The notes below the pieces were generated by a model. It had not been told where the DNA came from and ran no database searches. It saw nothing but the letters and a program-made list of their open reading frames with translations. A stretch of DNA of 64,000 nt, taken from contig UQVS01000002.1 of NCBI GenBank assembly GCA_900544615.1, positions 62,001 to 126,000 of the forward strand, written 5' to 3'. Position 1 is the stretch's first letter. The number at the start of each line of letters is the position of its first letter. This DNA comes from an uncultured Oscillibacter sp. (GTDB lineage Bacteria > Bacillota > Clostridia > Oscillospirales > Oscillospiraceae). This document shows, piece after piece, positions 53,276 through 61,328 of this stretch. A program made the translations under genes and the position numbers.

Positions 53276-53794
53276 ATGGCGGAGTTTGACGACAAGCTGA
53301 ACAGTCTCCTTTCCAACCCGGAGGCTATGGACCAGATCATGAAAATGGCCCAGTCCCTGATGGGAACCAGCGGGGAAAGCCCGGAAACCGGCGGCAGTCC
53401 CCGAAATGCCGCCGGGGTATCCGGCTCCGCCGCGCCGCCCCCGGCACAGCCCTCCGGCAGCTTCGGTTTTCCCCCGCAGGCCGGGGCGTCCGGGGCGGGA
53501 ACCCCGCAGGGTCCCGGCGGGGCAGGCTGGAACCCGCCATCCGGCGTCCAGTCCGGGCCGGATCTCAGCTTTCTTTCCGGGCTGGGAAATCTTGACCCGA
53601 AAGCCATTGCCTCCCTCCTGCCGGTTCTGCGGGAACTGGGAGGAACTCAGGACAGCAATGCCCGGCAGCTGCTCTTTGCTCTGCGGCCCTATCTGAAGCC
53701 GGAGCGTCAGGAGAAGGTGGAGCGGGCCTTGCAGCTGGCCCGGCTGTTCCGGGTGGGGAAAAAGTTCCTGCTGAAAGGGGATGGCCATGTATAA
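53276..53794 (+). CDS. Unrecognised 172-residue protein with Gly/Pro-rich centre
   Basis: Helical ends (MAEFDDKLNSLLSNPEAMDQ... and a C-terminal helix pair around ARQLLFALRPYLKPERQEKV) flank a low-complexity Gly/Pro/Ser/Ala region at about 40-100. There is no signal peptide or membrane segment. GAGAGGAGG precedes the ATG. It overlaps the next gene by 8 bp, pointing to coupled translation. I do not recognise the family. Confidence 0.7.
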   Translation: MAEFDDKLNSLLSNPEAMDQIMKMAQSLMGTSGESPETGGSPRNAAGVSGSAAPPPAQPSGSFGFPPQAGASGAGTPQGPGGAGWNPPSGVQSGPDLSFLSGLGNLDPKAIASLLPVLRELGGTQDSNARQLLFALRPYLKPERQEKVERALQLARLFRVGKKFLLKGDGHV

Positions 53795-54101
53795 TCGCTA
53801 TATCCGCACAGACGACGGCACCTATACCAAGGTGTCGGAAGAGGAAACCCCGTCCGGCCAGCCCCGGCAGGAGCCGCGTCAAGACAGTCCGCCGCCGGAT
53901 GGCCCGCCGCCTTTCAGCCCTCCGCCCCCCTTCGGCGGTGGGGAGGGAATTGCCGGATACCTGCGGCGGATTCTGGATCAGCTGCATCTGGACAGGATCG
54001 ACGCCGGGGATCTCCTGCTTCTGGGACTGCTGTACTTCCTGTTCCGGGAGAAAGCGGACGAGGAACTGCTGGTGGCGCTGGGCCTGCTGCTGATCTTATG
54101 A
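53787..54101 (+). CDS. Unrecognised 104-residue protein with hydrophobic C-terminus
   Basis: MYNRYIRTDDGTYTKV... leads into a Pro-rich stretch (about 25-55) and a C-terminal part with LLLLGLLYFLF and LLVALGLLLIL, two short leucine-rich hydrophobic segments. Membrane attachment is likely. ATG 53787 is preferred over 53781, which sits inside the AAAGGGGA site. The stop codon is part of the terminator stem. It probably acts with the two preceding products; the role is unknown. Confidence 0.7.
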   Translation: MYNRYIRTDDGTYTKVSEEETPSGQPRQEPRQDSPPPDGPPPFSPPPPFGGGEGIAGYLRRILDQLHLDRIDAGDLLLLGLLYFLFREKADEELLVALGLLLIL

Positions 54102-54133
54102 GACAGCCGGATGCGTCCGGCTGTCTCATTTTG
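54099..54133 (+). terminator. Terminator overlapping the stop codon of the three-gene unit
   Basis: Perfect 13-bp stem TGAGACAGCCGGA / TCCGGCTGTCTCA, loop TGCG, then TTTTG. The TGA stop is the first three bases of the stem. Confidence 0.9.
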
Positions 54134-54200
54134 TTCCTATCCCACATGATTTATAATCGGTTTTTTCGATGATAAATCAGCTGTGTTCGGTTCGATGCGT

Positions 54201-54274
54201 TTGTCTTTTGATAGGACAACGCTTATACTGTACTTGTATCGGTGTACACGTTTTTACGTGCAGTCGGTACAAGT
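54201..54274 (+). promoter_or_regulatory. yedE promoter and leader inverted repeat
   Basis: TTGTCT and TATACT with a 17-bp spacer (54201-54229). Just downstream ACTTGTA (54232-54238) pairs with TACAAGT (54268-54274), with an inner ACACG/CGTG pairing. This leader hairpin or operator covers the first transcribed bases. Confidence 0.65.
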
Positions 54275-54298
54275 TGTGTATAAGGAGTGGATTGATTG

Positions 54299-55390
54299 AT
54301 GAAAAAAGAAACCGTCATCGTTGTTTCCGCCGGAGCCGCCGTGGGACTTGCAGCCATCTTTCTGATGCTGCTGGGCAACCCCGCCAACATGGGCTTCTGC
54401 ATCGCCTGCTTCCTGCGGGACATTGCAGGCGCCTGCGGGCTTCACAACGCCGCCAAGGTGCAGTATGTCCGCCCGGAGATCATCGGTCTGGTGCTGGGCG
54501 CGTTGGCGATGTCTCTGGCTACCAGAGAATTCCGCGCCAGAGCCGGTTCCGCTCCCGCTGTGCGGTTCGTGCTGGGCGGCTTTGTCATGATCGGCGCACT
54601 GGCCTTTCTGGGCTGCCCGCTGCGGATGGTGCTGCGTCTGGGCGGCGGCGATCTGAACGCGCTGGTGGGTCTGATTGGCTTTACCATCGGCATCTGCATC
54701 GGCATTGTGTTTCTGAAAAAAGGCTTCACGCTGGGACGTTCCTATGAGGCCAAGGCCGTTGAAGGCAGCGTTCTACCCATCGTGATGGCGGTTCTGCTGA
54801 TTCTGGTGCTGGCAGTCCCCGCCCTGTTCAAATTTTCCGAGGAAGGCCCCGGCTCCAAGCACGCCCCCTTCTTCATTGCGCTGGTTCTCGCCCTGATCGT
54901 CGGCGCGCTGGCCCAGAAGTCCCGCCTGTGCATGGTGGGCGGCATCCGGGACGCCATCATGCTGAAGGATGTCCACCTGCTCATCGGCTTCATCGCCATT
55001 TTCGTGGTGGTACTCATCGGCAACCTCATCACCGGCAATTTCCGTCTGGGCTTTGCCATGCAGCCCATCGCCCACAGTTCTCACCTGTGGAATCTGCTGG
55101 GCATGATGCTGACAGGCTGGGGTTCCGTGCTGCTGGGCGGCTGCCCCCTGCGGCAGCTGATTCTGGCCGGAACCGGCAATGGTGATTCCACCGTGACCGT
55201 ATTCGGCATGATCGTGGGTGCCGCCATGGCGCACAACTTCGGTCTGGCCGGTAACGCCGACTCCCTGAACGACGCCAAGGAGCTGGTAGTCGGCGGCATC
55301 TCGACCTACGGTAAGGTCGCTGTTGTTCTGGGGCTGATCGTCATGCTGGTCGTGGGCCTGATGAATCTCCCCAAGGAGGAAGCCACATGA
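54299..55390 (+). CDS. yedE: YedE-family selenium metabolism membrane protein
   Basis: A roughly 363-residue membrane protein with about nine to ten helices. It contains the paired conserved Cys segments of the YeeE/YedE family: NMGFCIACFLRD, FLGCPLRMVLRLGGGD, SRLCMVGGIRD and LGGCPLRQLILAGTGNGD. YeeE homologues import thiosulfate; the yedE branch occurs with selenium genes and is inferred to move a selenium or sulfur species. ATG 54299 is used; TTG 54296 is equally spaced from AAGGAG. The stop overlaps the next start. Confidence 0.88.
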   Translation: MKKETVIVVSAGAAVGLAAIFLMLLGNPANMGFCIACFLRDIAGACGLHNAAKVQYVRPEIIGLVLGALAMSLATREFRARAGSAPAVRFVLGGFVMIGALAFLGCPLRMVLRLGGGDLNALVGLIGFTIGICIGIVFLKKGFTLGRSYEAKAVEGSVLPIVMAVLLILVLAVPALFKFSEEGPGSKHAPFFIALVLALIVGALAQKSRLCMVGGIRDAIMLKDVHLLIGFIAIFVVVLIGNLITGNFRLGFAMQPIAHSSHLWNLLGMMLTGWGSVLLGGCPLRQLILAGTGNGDSTVTVFGMIVGAAMAHNFGLAGNADSLNDAKELVVGGISTYGKVAVVLGLIVMLVVGLMNLPKEEAT

Positions 55391-55590
55391 TCGACGCAAG
55401 AGGATTTTCCTGCCCCATGCCGGTGGTCATGGTGCAGAAGGAGCTTAAAAAGTCCGCGCCTGCGGAGCTGGACGTGCTGGTGGACAACCAGACCGCGCTG
55501 GAAAACGTGACCCGGTTCGCCGGCAGTCAGGGCTATCAGGTGGACAGCGCCCCGGAAGGCGCCGACTTCCGTCTGCATTTACATAAATAA
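55387..55590 (+). CDS. TusA/SirA-like sulfur (selenium) carrier protein
   Basis: A 67-residue protein of the TusA fold with the key Cys in the N-terminal DARGFSCPMPVVMVQKEL (CPxP motif). Such carriers hold persulfide or selenide groups. Its ATG overlaps the yedE stop as ATGA, so membrane protein and carrier are made together. A hand-over from YedE to this carrier is a natural inference but untested. Confidence 0.88.
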   Translation: MIDARGFSCPMPVVMVQKELKKSAPAELDVLVDNQTALENVTRFAGSQGYQVDSAPEGADFRLHLHK

Positions 55591-55595
55591 AACAC

Positions 55596-55645
55596 AGCAG
55601 CGCCCCCGTTTCCGAACCAAGTCGGAAACGGGGGCGCTGTTTCGT
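55596..55645. terminator. Bidirectional terminator between the TusA-like and LysR genes
   Basis: Long perfect stem CAGCGCCCCCGTTTCCGA / TCGGAAACGGGGGCGCTG followed by T runs on both strands. Confidence 0.92.
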
Positions 55646-56544
55646 TACAGAGCGGCGCTCTGCCGCACAAAGTCCGCAAAGGCTGTCTGGGTGGCTGTCA
55701 GCGCAACTCTCTTTGGCAATACCATGCAGATCTGCCGCCAGGCCCCCTGCCCCAATTCAAAGGTCCGCAGGCGGCCTGCCGCCGCGTCCTCCTCCACCAC
55801 CAGCGAAGAAATCACCGAAACCCCCATGCCGCGGGCGACTGCCCGGCGGATGGCGTCCGGATTTTCCATCCGGGCCAGAATGTGCAGGCGTTCCGGCAGG
55901 ATTCCCTGTCCCCGCAGCCACTTTTCCGTTTCCAGCCATGTGCCGGAGGCCGTCTCCCGCGCGATTACAGGCTCCCGCAGCAGCAATTCCAGCCCGACCT
56001 CTGCCGGGAGATCCTGAAAGCAGGGGCTGTTCTCCGTAACCAGTACCAGATGATCCTCCAGCAGCGGCACATAACGGAACGCCTTTTCATCCATCCGCAT
56101 CCCCACAAAGCCCACAGCAATCTGCCCGCTGCGGAGCAGCTCATGGATGCCGGCGCTGTCCCCCCGCCGCAGCAGGAATTGACAGTCCGGCCTCTGCCGG
56201 GAAAAATCCGCCAGAAGCCGGGGGATCAGGTACTGTGCTGGCACCGTGGACGCGCCCACCGTCAGCAGGTTGCCCTCCCGTTCCGGCAGATTGCTTTGCA
56301 GCGCCCGGCAGCGGTCTACGATCTCCCGTGCCGTGGGGTAGATCCGTTTTCCCGCCTCAGTCAGCGCCACTCTGCGCCTGGCGGCGCGGTCAAACAGAAG
56401 CACGCCCAGCGTTTCCTCCAGACTGCGGATGTGGCTGCTGACGGTGGACTGGCTGAGATACAGCACATCCGCCGCCCGTGTGAAGCTGCCGTATTCCGCC
56501 GTGGTCACGAATACCTCCAACTGTTTCAGGTTGATATCCAGCAT
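55645..56544 (-). CDS. LysR family transcriptional regulator in the selenium operon
   Basis: A 299-residue regulator. The N-terminal winged helix (MLDINLKQLEVFVTTAEYGS..., recognition helix SQSTVSSHIRSLEETLG) precedes a CysB-like co-inducer domain (about 90-295). It is the last gene of the yedF-csd-DUF3343 unit, 9 bp after the DUF3343 gene. It may sense a selenium or sulfur metabolite and control this operon or the yedE or sel genes. That role is inferred from position only. Confidence 0.87.
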   Translation of the reverse strand: MLDINLKQLEVFVTTAEYGSFTRAADVLYLSQSTVSSHIRSLEETLGVLLFDRAARRRVALTEAGKRIYPTAREIVDRCRALQSNLPEREGNLLTVGASTVPAQYLIPRLLADFSRQRPDCQFLLRRGDSAGIHELLRSGQIAVGFVGMRMDEKAFRYVPLLEDHLVLVTENSPCFQDLPAEVGLELLLREPVIARETASGTWLETEKWLRGQGILPERLHILARMENPDAIRRAVARGMGVSVISSLVVEEDAAAGRLRTFELGQGAWRQICMVLPKRVALTATQTAFADFVRQSAAL

Positions 56545-56553
56545 ACTGTCACC

Positions 56554-56790
56554 TCAGACCAGCAGCTCCTGCCAGCCCTCATACTCCAAAGCCTGTGCAT
56601 CCGCCAGCGCCCGCAGCTGCGGGGCGGCGTCTGTAGGCGCGCACCAGGCCATACCGCAGTCCGCCGTCAGCTCCCGCGGAACCGGGATCAGCCGCCCCGG
56701 CAGTCCCTGCTCATGGCAGAGCTTTTCCATGGCCATGGCCGCCGCCGTGGTATGGAAGGTAATCACCAGCTTCTGCGTTTTCGGTCTCAT
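56554..56790 (-). CDS. DUF3343 protein, putative Se/S carrier
   Basis: A 78-residue protein with the DUF3343 pattern: KLVITFHTTAAAMAMEKLC at the start, RLIPVPRELTADCGMAWCAP in the middle. The Cys in ADCGMAWC are candidate Se/S-carrying residues. DUF3343 genes regularly sit beside selenium genes and are annotated as putative Se/S carriers; no activity is proven. The start overlaps the desulfurase stop by 4 bp. Confidence 0.85.
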   Translation of the reverse strand: MRPKTQKLVITFHTTAAAMAMEKLCHEQGLPGRLIPVPRELTADCGMAWCAPTDAAPQLRALADAQALEYEGWQELLV

Positions 56791-57920
56791 TCCGCCAACT
56801 CCTTTACCGCCCGGATGGCTGTATCCACCTCGTCCTCCGTATTGAACCAGCCGAAGCTGAACCGCACAGCCCCCTGACGCTCCGTTCCCAAAGCCCGGTG
56901 CATCCGGGGCGCGCAGTGGGCGCCGGGGCGGGTGGCGATGCCATAATCCTGAGACAGAGCGTCTGCCACCTCGCCGGAATCGTAATCCCGGATATTCAGC
57001 GTTACCACCGCCGTCCGGGGCGCTTCAAAATCGCCGAAGACCGTAACGCCGGGAATGGCTGTGACCCCGGCATAGAACCGGCGCATCAGGCGCTCCTCCC
57101 GCTCACGGATAACATCCAGCCCCACCCCGTTCAGATAGTCCAGCGCGGCAGACAGTCCGGCAATGCCGTGGCCGTTCAGCGTTCCCGCTTCCAGACAGGT
57201 GGGCAGCTGTTCCGGCTGAAACCGGCTGTAGGTCTGCACACCGGTCCCCCCCACCTTCCACGGGCGGAGGGCAACGTTCTCTCCCAGACACAGCCCACCG
57301 GTTCCCTGCGGCCCCATCAGGGATTTGTGGCCGGTGAAGCAGAGAAGATCAATGTGCTGGGCTGCCATGTCGATGGGCAGGACTCCCGCCGTCTGGGACG
57401 CGTCCACGATCAGCTTCAGGCCATGAGCATGGGCAATGGCCCCCACCCGGCCGATATCCACCGCGTTGCCCGTGAGGTTGGAGGCATGGGTGCAGACGAT
57501 GGCTCTGGTCTCCGGCCGGATCAGCCGCTCAAAATCGCCGTAGTCGATCCGTCCCTGCCGGTCAGCCGGGACAAAGCTGAGAGACACGCTCCGCTCCGCC
57601 TCCAGCCGGTACAGGGGTCGCAGCACGGAATTATGCTCCAGATCCGTGGAGATCACATGGTCGCCGGGGTTCAGCAATCCGCAGATGGCGATATTCAGCG
57701 CCTCGGTGGAATTGCAGGTGAATACCACATGATCCGGCCGGGGGCAGTGGAAAAACGCCGCCAGCTTCTCCCGTGCGCCATAGATGATCCGGGAGGCGGA
57801 AAGACTGCCGTCATGGGTGCCGCGGGCGCTGTTTCCCAGCGTGGTCATGGCGGACACCACCGCGTCGATCACCGGCTGGGGCTTTCGGAGGGTCGTGGCG
57901 GCGTTATCCAGATAGATCAC
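56787..57920 (-). CDS. Cysteine desulfurase family protein (selenium-locus type)
   Basis: A 377-residue PLP enzyme of the class V aminotransferase fold that removes S (or Se) from cysteine (selenocysteine). It begins MIYLDNAATTLRKPQPV. The PLP Lys is in FTGHKSLMGPQGTGG (about 199) and the catalytic Cys in RPGAHCAP (about 336). A short active-site loop suggests the SufS/CsdA class. Both ends overlap neighbours by 4 bp (yedF upstream, DUF3343 downstream), so it probably supplies Se or S to those carriers. Confidence 0.9.
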   Translation of the reverse strand: MIYLDNAATTLRKPQPVIDAVVSAMTTLGNSARGTHDGSLSASRIIYGAREKLAAFFHCPRPDHVVFTCNSTEALNIAICGLLNPGDHVISTDLEHNSVLRPLYRLEAERSVSLSFVPADRQGRIDYGDFERLIRPETRAIVCTHASNLTGNAVDIGRVGAIAHAHGLKLIVDASQTAGVLPIDMAAQHIDLLCFTGHKSLMGPQGTGGLCLGENVALRPWKVGGTGVQTYSRFQPEQLPTCLEAGTLNGHGIAGLSAALDYLNGVGLDVIREREERLMRRFYAGVTAIPGVTVFGDFEAPRTAVVTLNIRDYDSGEVADALSQDYGIATRPGAHCAPRMHRALGTERQGAVRFSFGWFNTEDEVDTAIRAVKELAE

Positions 57921-58519
57921 GGCCGGATAACCTTCCCCGCAGCCGCCAGCGTCTCCACAATGGCGTACATATTGGTAACGCTGCCCACAGCCAGCGTCTC
58001 CTTCAGCTTGTAATAGTCAAGGCAGGTGCCGCAGGTGCGGATCTCCACTCCCTGCGCCTCCATGAACTTCAGATCCTCCAAAGAATCGGACCCCGTGCAG
58101 GTAAGGTATGCGCCGGTATTGAAAAAGAGGATGGTCTTGGGCAGAACCGGCAGCTGGCTGACGGCATACAGGAAGCCCTTCATCAGTGCCTTGCCCAACG
58201 CCTCCTCTCCGCTGCCCATGCAGTTGGAGCCGACGGCCACCACCAGATCCCCACGGGCATCCGGGGCGCAGACGGTCTCCGCCGCGGGCTGCACCGGGGC
58301 GCAGACCTCCATGGTGACGGAGAACCGCTTCTCCCCGGTCTTTTCCGCCCGGACAGGCAGCTGGCAGCTGGCCGCCAGCTTGCTGAGGTTCTGGACCGCC
58401 GCCTCATTGTCCACCAGAATCTCCAGCGTATCAGGGGTTTGCAGCTCCGCCAGAGCCTTCTTCGCCATTACAACGGGAATGGGGCACTGCTTGCCCAGCG
58501 CGTCTACAACAACAGACAT
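57917..58519 (-). CDS. yedF: Selenium metabolism protein YedF
   Basis: A 200-residue fusion of a TusA-like domain (VVVDALGKQCPIPVVMAKK, CPxP Cys about residue 13) and a C-terminal DsrE-like domain with GSNCMGSGEEALG and RTCGTCLDYY. This two-domain form (TIGR03527) occurs almost only in selenium-using bacteria. ATG 58519 follows AAAGGAG; a TTG three codons earlier is a weaker choice. First gene of the operon whose promoter carries an 18-bp palindrome. Confidence 0.93.
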   Translation of the reverse strand: MSVVVDALGKQCPIPVVMAKKALAELQTPDTLEILVDNEAAVQNLSKLAASCQLPVRAEKTGEKRFSVTMEVCAPVQPAAETVCAPDARGDLVVAVGSNCMGSGEEALGKALMKGFLYAVSQLPVLPKTILFFNTGAYLTCTGSDSLEDLKFMEAQGVEIRTCGTCLDYYKLKETLAVGSVTNMYAIVETLAAAGKVIRP

Positions 58520-58554
58520 GGAACACAACTCCTTTAATTCAGATTTTCAAGCCC

Positions 58555-58583
58555 AGTGTATCACGATGCATCGTGATTCGCAA
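58555..58583 (-). promoter_or_regulatory. yedF operon promoter with an 18-bp palindrome in the spacer
   Basis: TTGCGA (58583-58578) and TACACT (58560-58555) on the minus strand, 17 bp apart. The perfect palindrome ATCACGATGCATCGTGAT (58560-58577) fills the spacer and touches the -10. A dimeric regulator bound there would directly block or reshape polymerase binding; the linked LysR protein is one candidate. Confidence 0.78.
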
Positions 58584-58606
58584 GAAAAAACAACGAGATA
58601 TGGCAA

Positions 58607-58636
58607 AACCCCCGCCGAAACCTCGGCGGGGGGGAA
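58607..58636 (-). terminator. selD terminator
   Basis: Stem CCCCCGCCGA / TCGGCGGGGG with AACC loop, then TTTTG on the minus strand, 6 bp after the selD stop. It isolates selD from yedF. Confidence 0.88.
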
Positions 58637-58641
58637 TTCTG

Positions 58642-59682
58642 TCAGACAATCTCAAGGGTATGATCCGTTTGGGGAAGCACAGTCCCTACAATGGCACTGT
58701 CCGGGCAATGCTCCCGCAGGGCAGCTACCAAAGCGCCGGCATCCTCCACCGGCAGGGCGATCAGCAGTCCGCCGGAGGTCTGGGGGTCGCAGATCAGGTC
58801 CACGCGGGCCTGCTGGACGCTCTCCGCCACGGTCAGGCGCGGCTTCACATAGTCCAGATTCCGGTAAGCCCCGGCGGGGATGATCCCCATTTCCGCAAAT
58901 TCCAGCGCCCCCGGCAGCAGAGACAGCCGCTGGCTGTAGATTCGGATGGTCACGCCGCTGCCTGCCGCCATTTCGTCGGTATGGCCCAGCAGGCCGAAGC
59001 CGGTCACATCCGTACAGGCATGGATTTCCGGGCATTGCAGCATGGCTTCCGCCGCCTTGTCGTTCAGCTGCGCCATGGAGCGAACAAGCCGGTCATACTG
59101 CGCCGCATCCAGCAGATCCGCCTTTGCAGCGGTGGTCAATACGCCGGTTCCCAGCGGCTTGGTCAGCACCAGCGCGTCGCCGGGTCTTGCGCCCACGTTC
59201 CGCAGCACCCTGTCCGGGCGGACATAGCCCGTGACGCACAGGCCGTATTTCGGCTCATTGTCCTGAATGGTATGGCCGCCGGCAATCACGCAGCCGGCCT
59301 CCACCGCCTTCTGGTGGCCGCCCTCCAGAATTCTGCGGACAGTCTCCTGGGAGAGACAGCCCGGCACGCACAGCAGATTCATGGCCACGGCGGGCCGTCC
59401 GCCCATGGCGTACACATCGCTGAGGGCGTTGGCCGCGGCGATCTGTCCGAACCAGAAGGGATCGTCCACAATGGGGGTGAAGAAATCCACGGTGTGGATG
59501 GCGGCGATCTCATCGGTGATCCGATAGACGCAGGCATCGTCGCTGGTGTCAAAGCCCACCAGCAGGTTGGGATCGCTCCCGTTAGGAAGGTCTTTCAGAA
59601 TATTCGATAGGACACCCGGCCCTAATTTTGCCGCTCAACCCGCTGCCGGGGTCAGCTGCGTCAGACGCGGCTCCTTGTCCAT
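58642..59682 (-). CDS. selD: Selenide, water dikinase SelD, itself a selenoprotein (in-frame UGA)
   Basis: It makes selenophosphate from selenide and ATP. Ordinary translation gives an open frame only from about 59634, but reading through UGA at 59635-59637 restores the complete protein from ATG 59682, which follows GGAGGAGGGATCGCA. Residues 12-23 then read PAAGUAAKLGPG, where U16 is selenocysteine and K19 the catalytic Lys, exactly where SelD enzymes have Cys or Sec. The rest is a normal AIR-synthase-like fold (GFDTSDDACVY, AGGHTIQDNEP, ACTDVTGFGLLGH, DPQTSGG). 346 residues. It has its own promoter and terminator. Translation requires the neighbouring selA, selB and selC. Confidence 0.95.
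59608..59637 (-). promoter_or_regulatory. UGA-Sec codon and bacterial SECIS-like hairpin in selD
   Basis: Ten bases after the UGA (59637-59635) a hairpin forms: TAGGG (59624-59620), loop CCGGGTG, TCCTA (59612-59608), with one G-T pair. The short stem, the G/U-containing apical loop and the distance fit bacterial SECIS elements bound by SelB. Confidence 0.65.
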
Positions 59683-59730
59683 TGCGATCCCTCCTCCCCT
59701 GTGGTCTCACCGCAGAGCACGGTCAGGGAA

Positions 59731-59759
59731 AGTATAGCACACTCCCGGCCGTTTGGCAA
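59731..59759 (-). promoter_or_regulatory. selD promoter
   Basis: TTGCCA and TATACT on the minus strand with a 17-bp spacer, about 50 bp before the ATG at 59682. Confidence 0.75.
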
Positions 59760-59891
59760 TTTCGGAATCCGCCGGAGGATTCTGGCCACAAGAAGCGGCA
59801 GGCTTGCAGGCAGTCTCGCATCTGCTTTTTGCACAGGGAAAATATAAGGTAGTTTACAGCATTTCTGCCGCCGCGTCCGGAGATTTTTCGG

Positions 59892-59920
59892 TTTACAACC
59901 CTTTAGAAATGCATTATGAT
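59892..59920 (+). promoter_or_regulatory. selAB(C) promoter
   Basis: TTTACA and TATGAT with a 17-bp spacer, 32 bp before the selA ATG. It is divergent from the selD promoter. Confidence 0.7.
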
Positions 59921-59951
59921 AAAGAATATATGAGCATATATGGAGGTTCCT

Positions 59952-61328
59952 ATGGATAAACAGCTGCTGCGCCGGATTCCCAAAGTTGATGATCTGCTCC
60001 GCCGCCCCGCGCTGGAAGCGCTGGCGGCGGAGGCTCCGGCGTCTGCGGTGACGGAGGCTGTCCGCCGGACGCTGGACGCCCTGCGGGAAAACATTCTCTC
60101 CGGCGCGGTCACGGAGCTGCCCTGTGAGGAAGCCCTATGCGCCGAGATCGCGGAAGCCTGCCGGAGCGCCCGGCTACCTTCCCTCCGCAGCGTCATCAAC
60201 GCAACCGGCGTGGTGCTTCATACCAATCTGGGGCGGGCTGCTTTGAGCCGCCGCGCACTGCGGGCGGCAGAGGACGTTTCCCGCGGTTATTCCACGCTGG
60301 AATACGACCTGACCACCGGCGGGCGGGGACAGCGGTATGCCCATGTGGAGTCCCTGCTGTGCCGCCTTACCGGCGCGGAGTCTGCGCTGGTGGTCAACAA
60401 CAACGCGGCAGCGGTTCTGCTGACCCTCTCCGCCCTCACCGCTGGCGGGGAGGTCATCACCTCCCGCGGAGAGCTGGTAGAGATCGGCGGCTCCTTCCGG
60501 ATGCCGGACATCATGGCCGCCTGCGGCGCAGTGCTGCGGGAGGTGGGCGCTACCAACAAGACCCGCCTTTCCGACTATGAGGCCGCCATCGGCGAAAATA
60601 CCCGCGCTCTTTTGAAGGTACACACCAGCAACTACCGTATCGTCGGGTTCACGGAAAGCGTTTCCCCCGCCGCGCTGGCTGAGCTGGGCCGCGCCCGCGG
60701 CATCCCGGTGATTGAAGATCTGGGCAGCGGCTGCTTTGTGGATCTGACCCCTTTGGGCATTCAGGGGGAACCCACTGTGCAGGACTCTGTCAGAGCCGGT
60801 ATGGACGTGCTGTCCTTTTCCGGGGATAAGCTGCTGGGCGGCCCGCAGGCCGGAATTCTTCTGGGCCGGAAGCGGTATATCGACCTGCTCAAGCGCCATC
60901 CGCTGGCCCGCGCCATGCGGGTGGACAAGCTGACGCTGGCCGCGCTGGAAGCCACGCTGCAAGCCTATGACGACGGCACCGCCTTTCAGGAGCTTCCCGT
61001 GCTTTCCATGCTGAGCCGGAAGCCGGAGGAGCTGCGTCAGGCGGCGGAGACGTTGTGCAGCAGGCTTCAGGCCATGGGCGTTTCCGCCGAAGCCGTCCCC
61101 ACGGACAGCACCATCGGCGGCGGTGCCGTTCCTACCCAGACGCTGCCCTCCTTTGCCGCTGCAATTTCGCCGCCCGACGGTGCAGACGCGCTGGAAGCCC
61201 GATTGCGCCAACGTCCCCGTCCCATCATCGTCCGCATTGCCCACGGCCGGTGCCTGCTGGATCTGCGTACCCTCTTTGCGGAGGATTTGGATGAGATCGT
61301 CCGGGCATTTGAGGAATCCGGCGCATGA
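59952..61328 (+). CDS. selA: L-seryl-tRNA(Sec) selenium transferase SelA
   Basis: This PLP enzyme converts Ser-tRNA-Sec to Sec-tRNA-Sec with selenophosphate. The 458-residue product has the SelA N-terminal domain (LLRRIPKVDDLLRRPAL), INATGVVLHTNLGRAAL (about 83-99), and the PLP Lys in FSGDKLLGGPQAG (about 295). The start follows GGAGG by 5 bp; an upstream in-frame ATG is ignored. It overlaps selB as ATGA. Confidence 0.97.
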   Translation: MDKQLLRRIPKVDDLLRRPALEALAAEAPASAVTEAVRRTLDALRENILSGAVTELPCEEALCAEIAEACRSARLPSLRSVINATGVVLHTNLGRAALSRRALRAAEDVSRGYSTLEYDLTTGGRGQRYAHVESLLCRLTGAESALVVNNNAAAVLLTLSALTAGGEVITSRGELVEIGGSFRMPDIMAACGAVLREVGATNKTRLSDYEAAIGENTRALLKVHTSNYRIVGFTESVSPAALAELGRARGIPVIEDLGSGCFVDLTPLGIQGEPTVQDSVRAGMDVLSFSGDKLLGGPQAGILLGRKRYIDLLKRHPLARAMRVDKLTLAALEATLQAYDDGTAFQELPVLSMLSRKPEELRQAAETLCSRLQAMGVSAEAVPTDSTIGGGAVPTQTLPSFAAAISPPDGADALEARLRQRPRPIIVRIAHGRCLLDLRTLFAEDLDEIVRAFEESGA

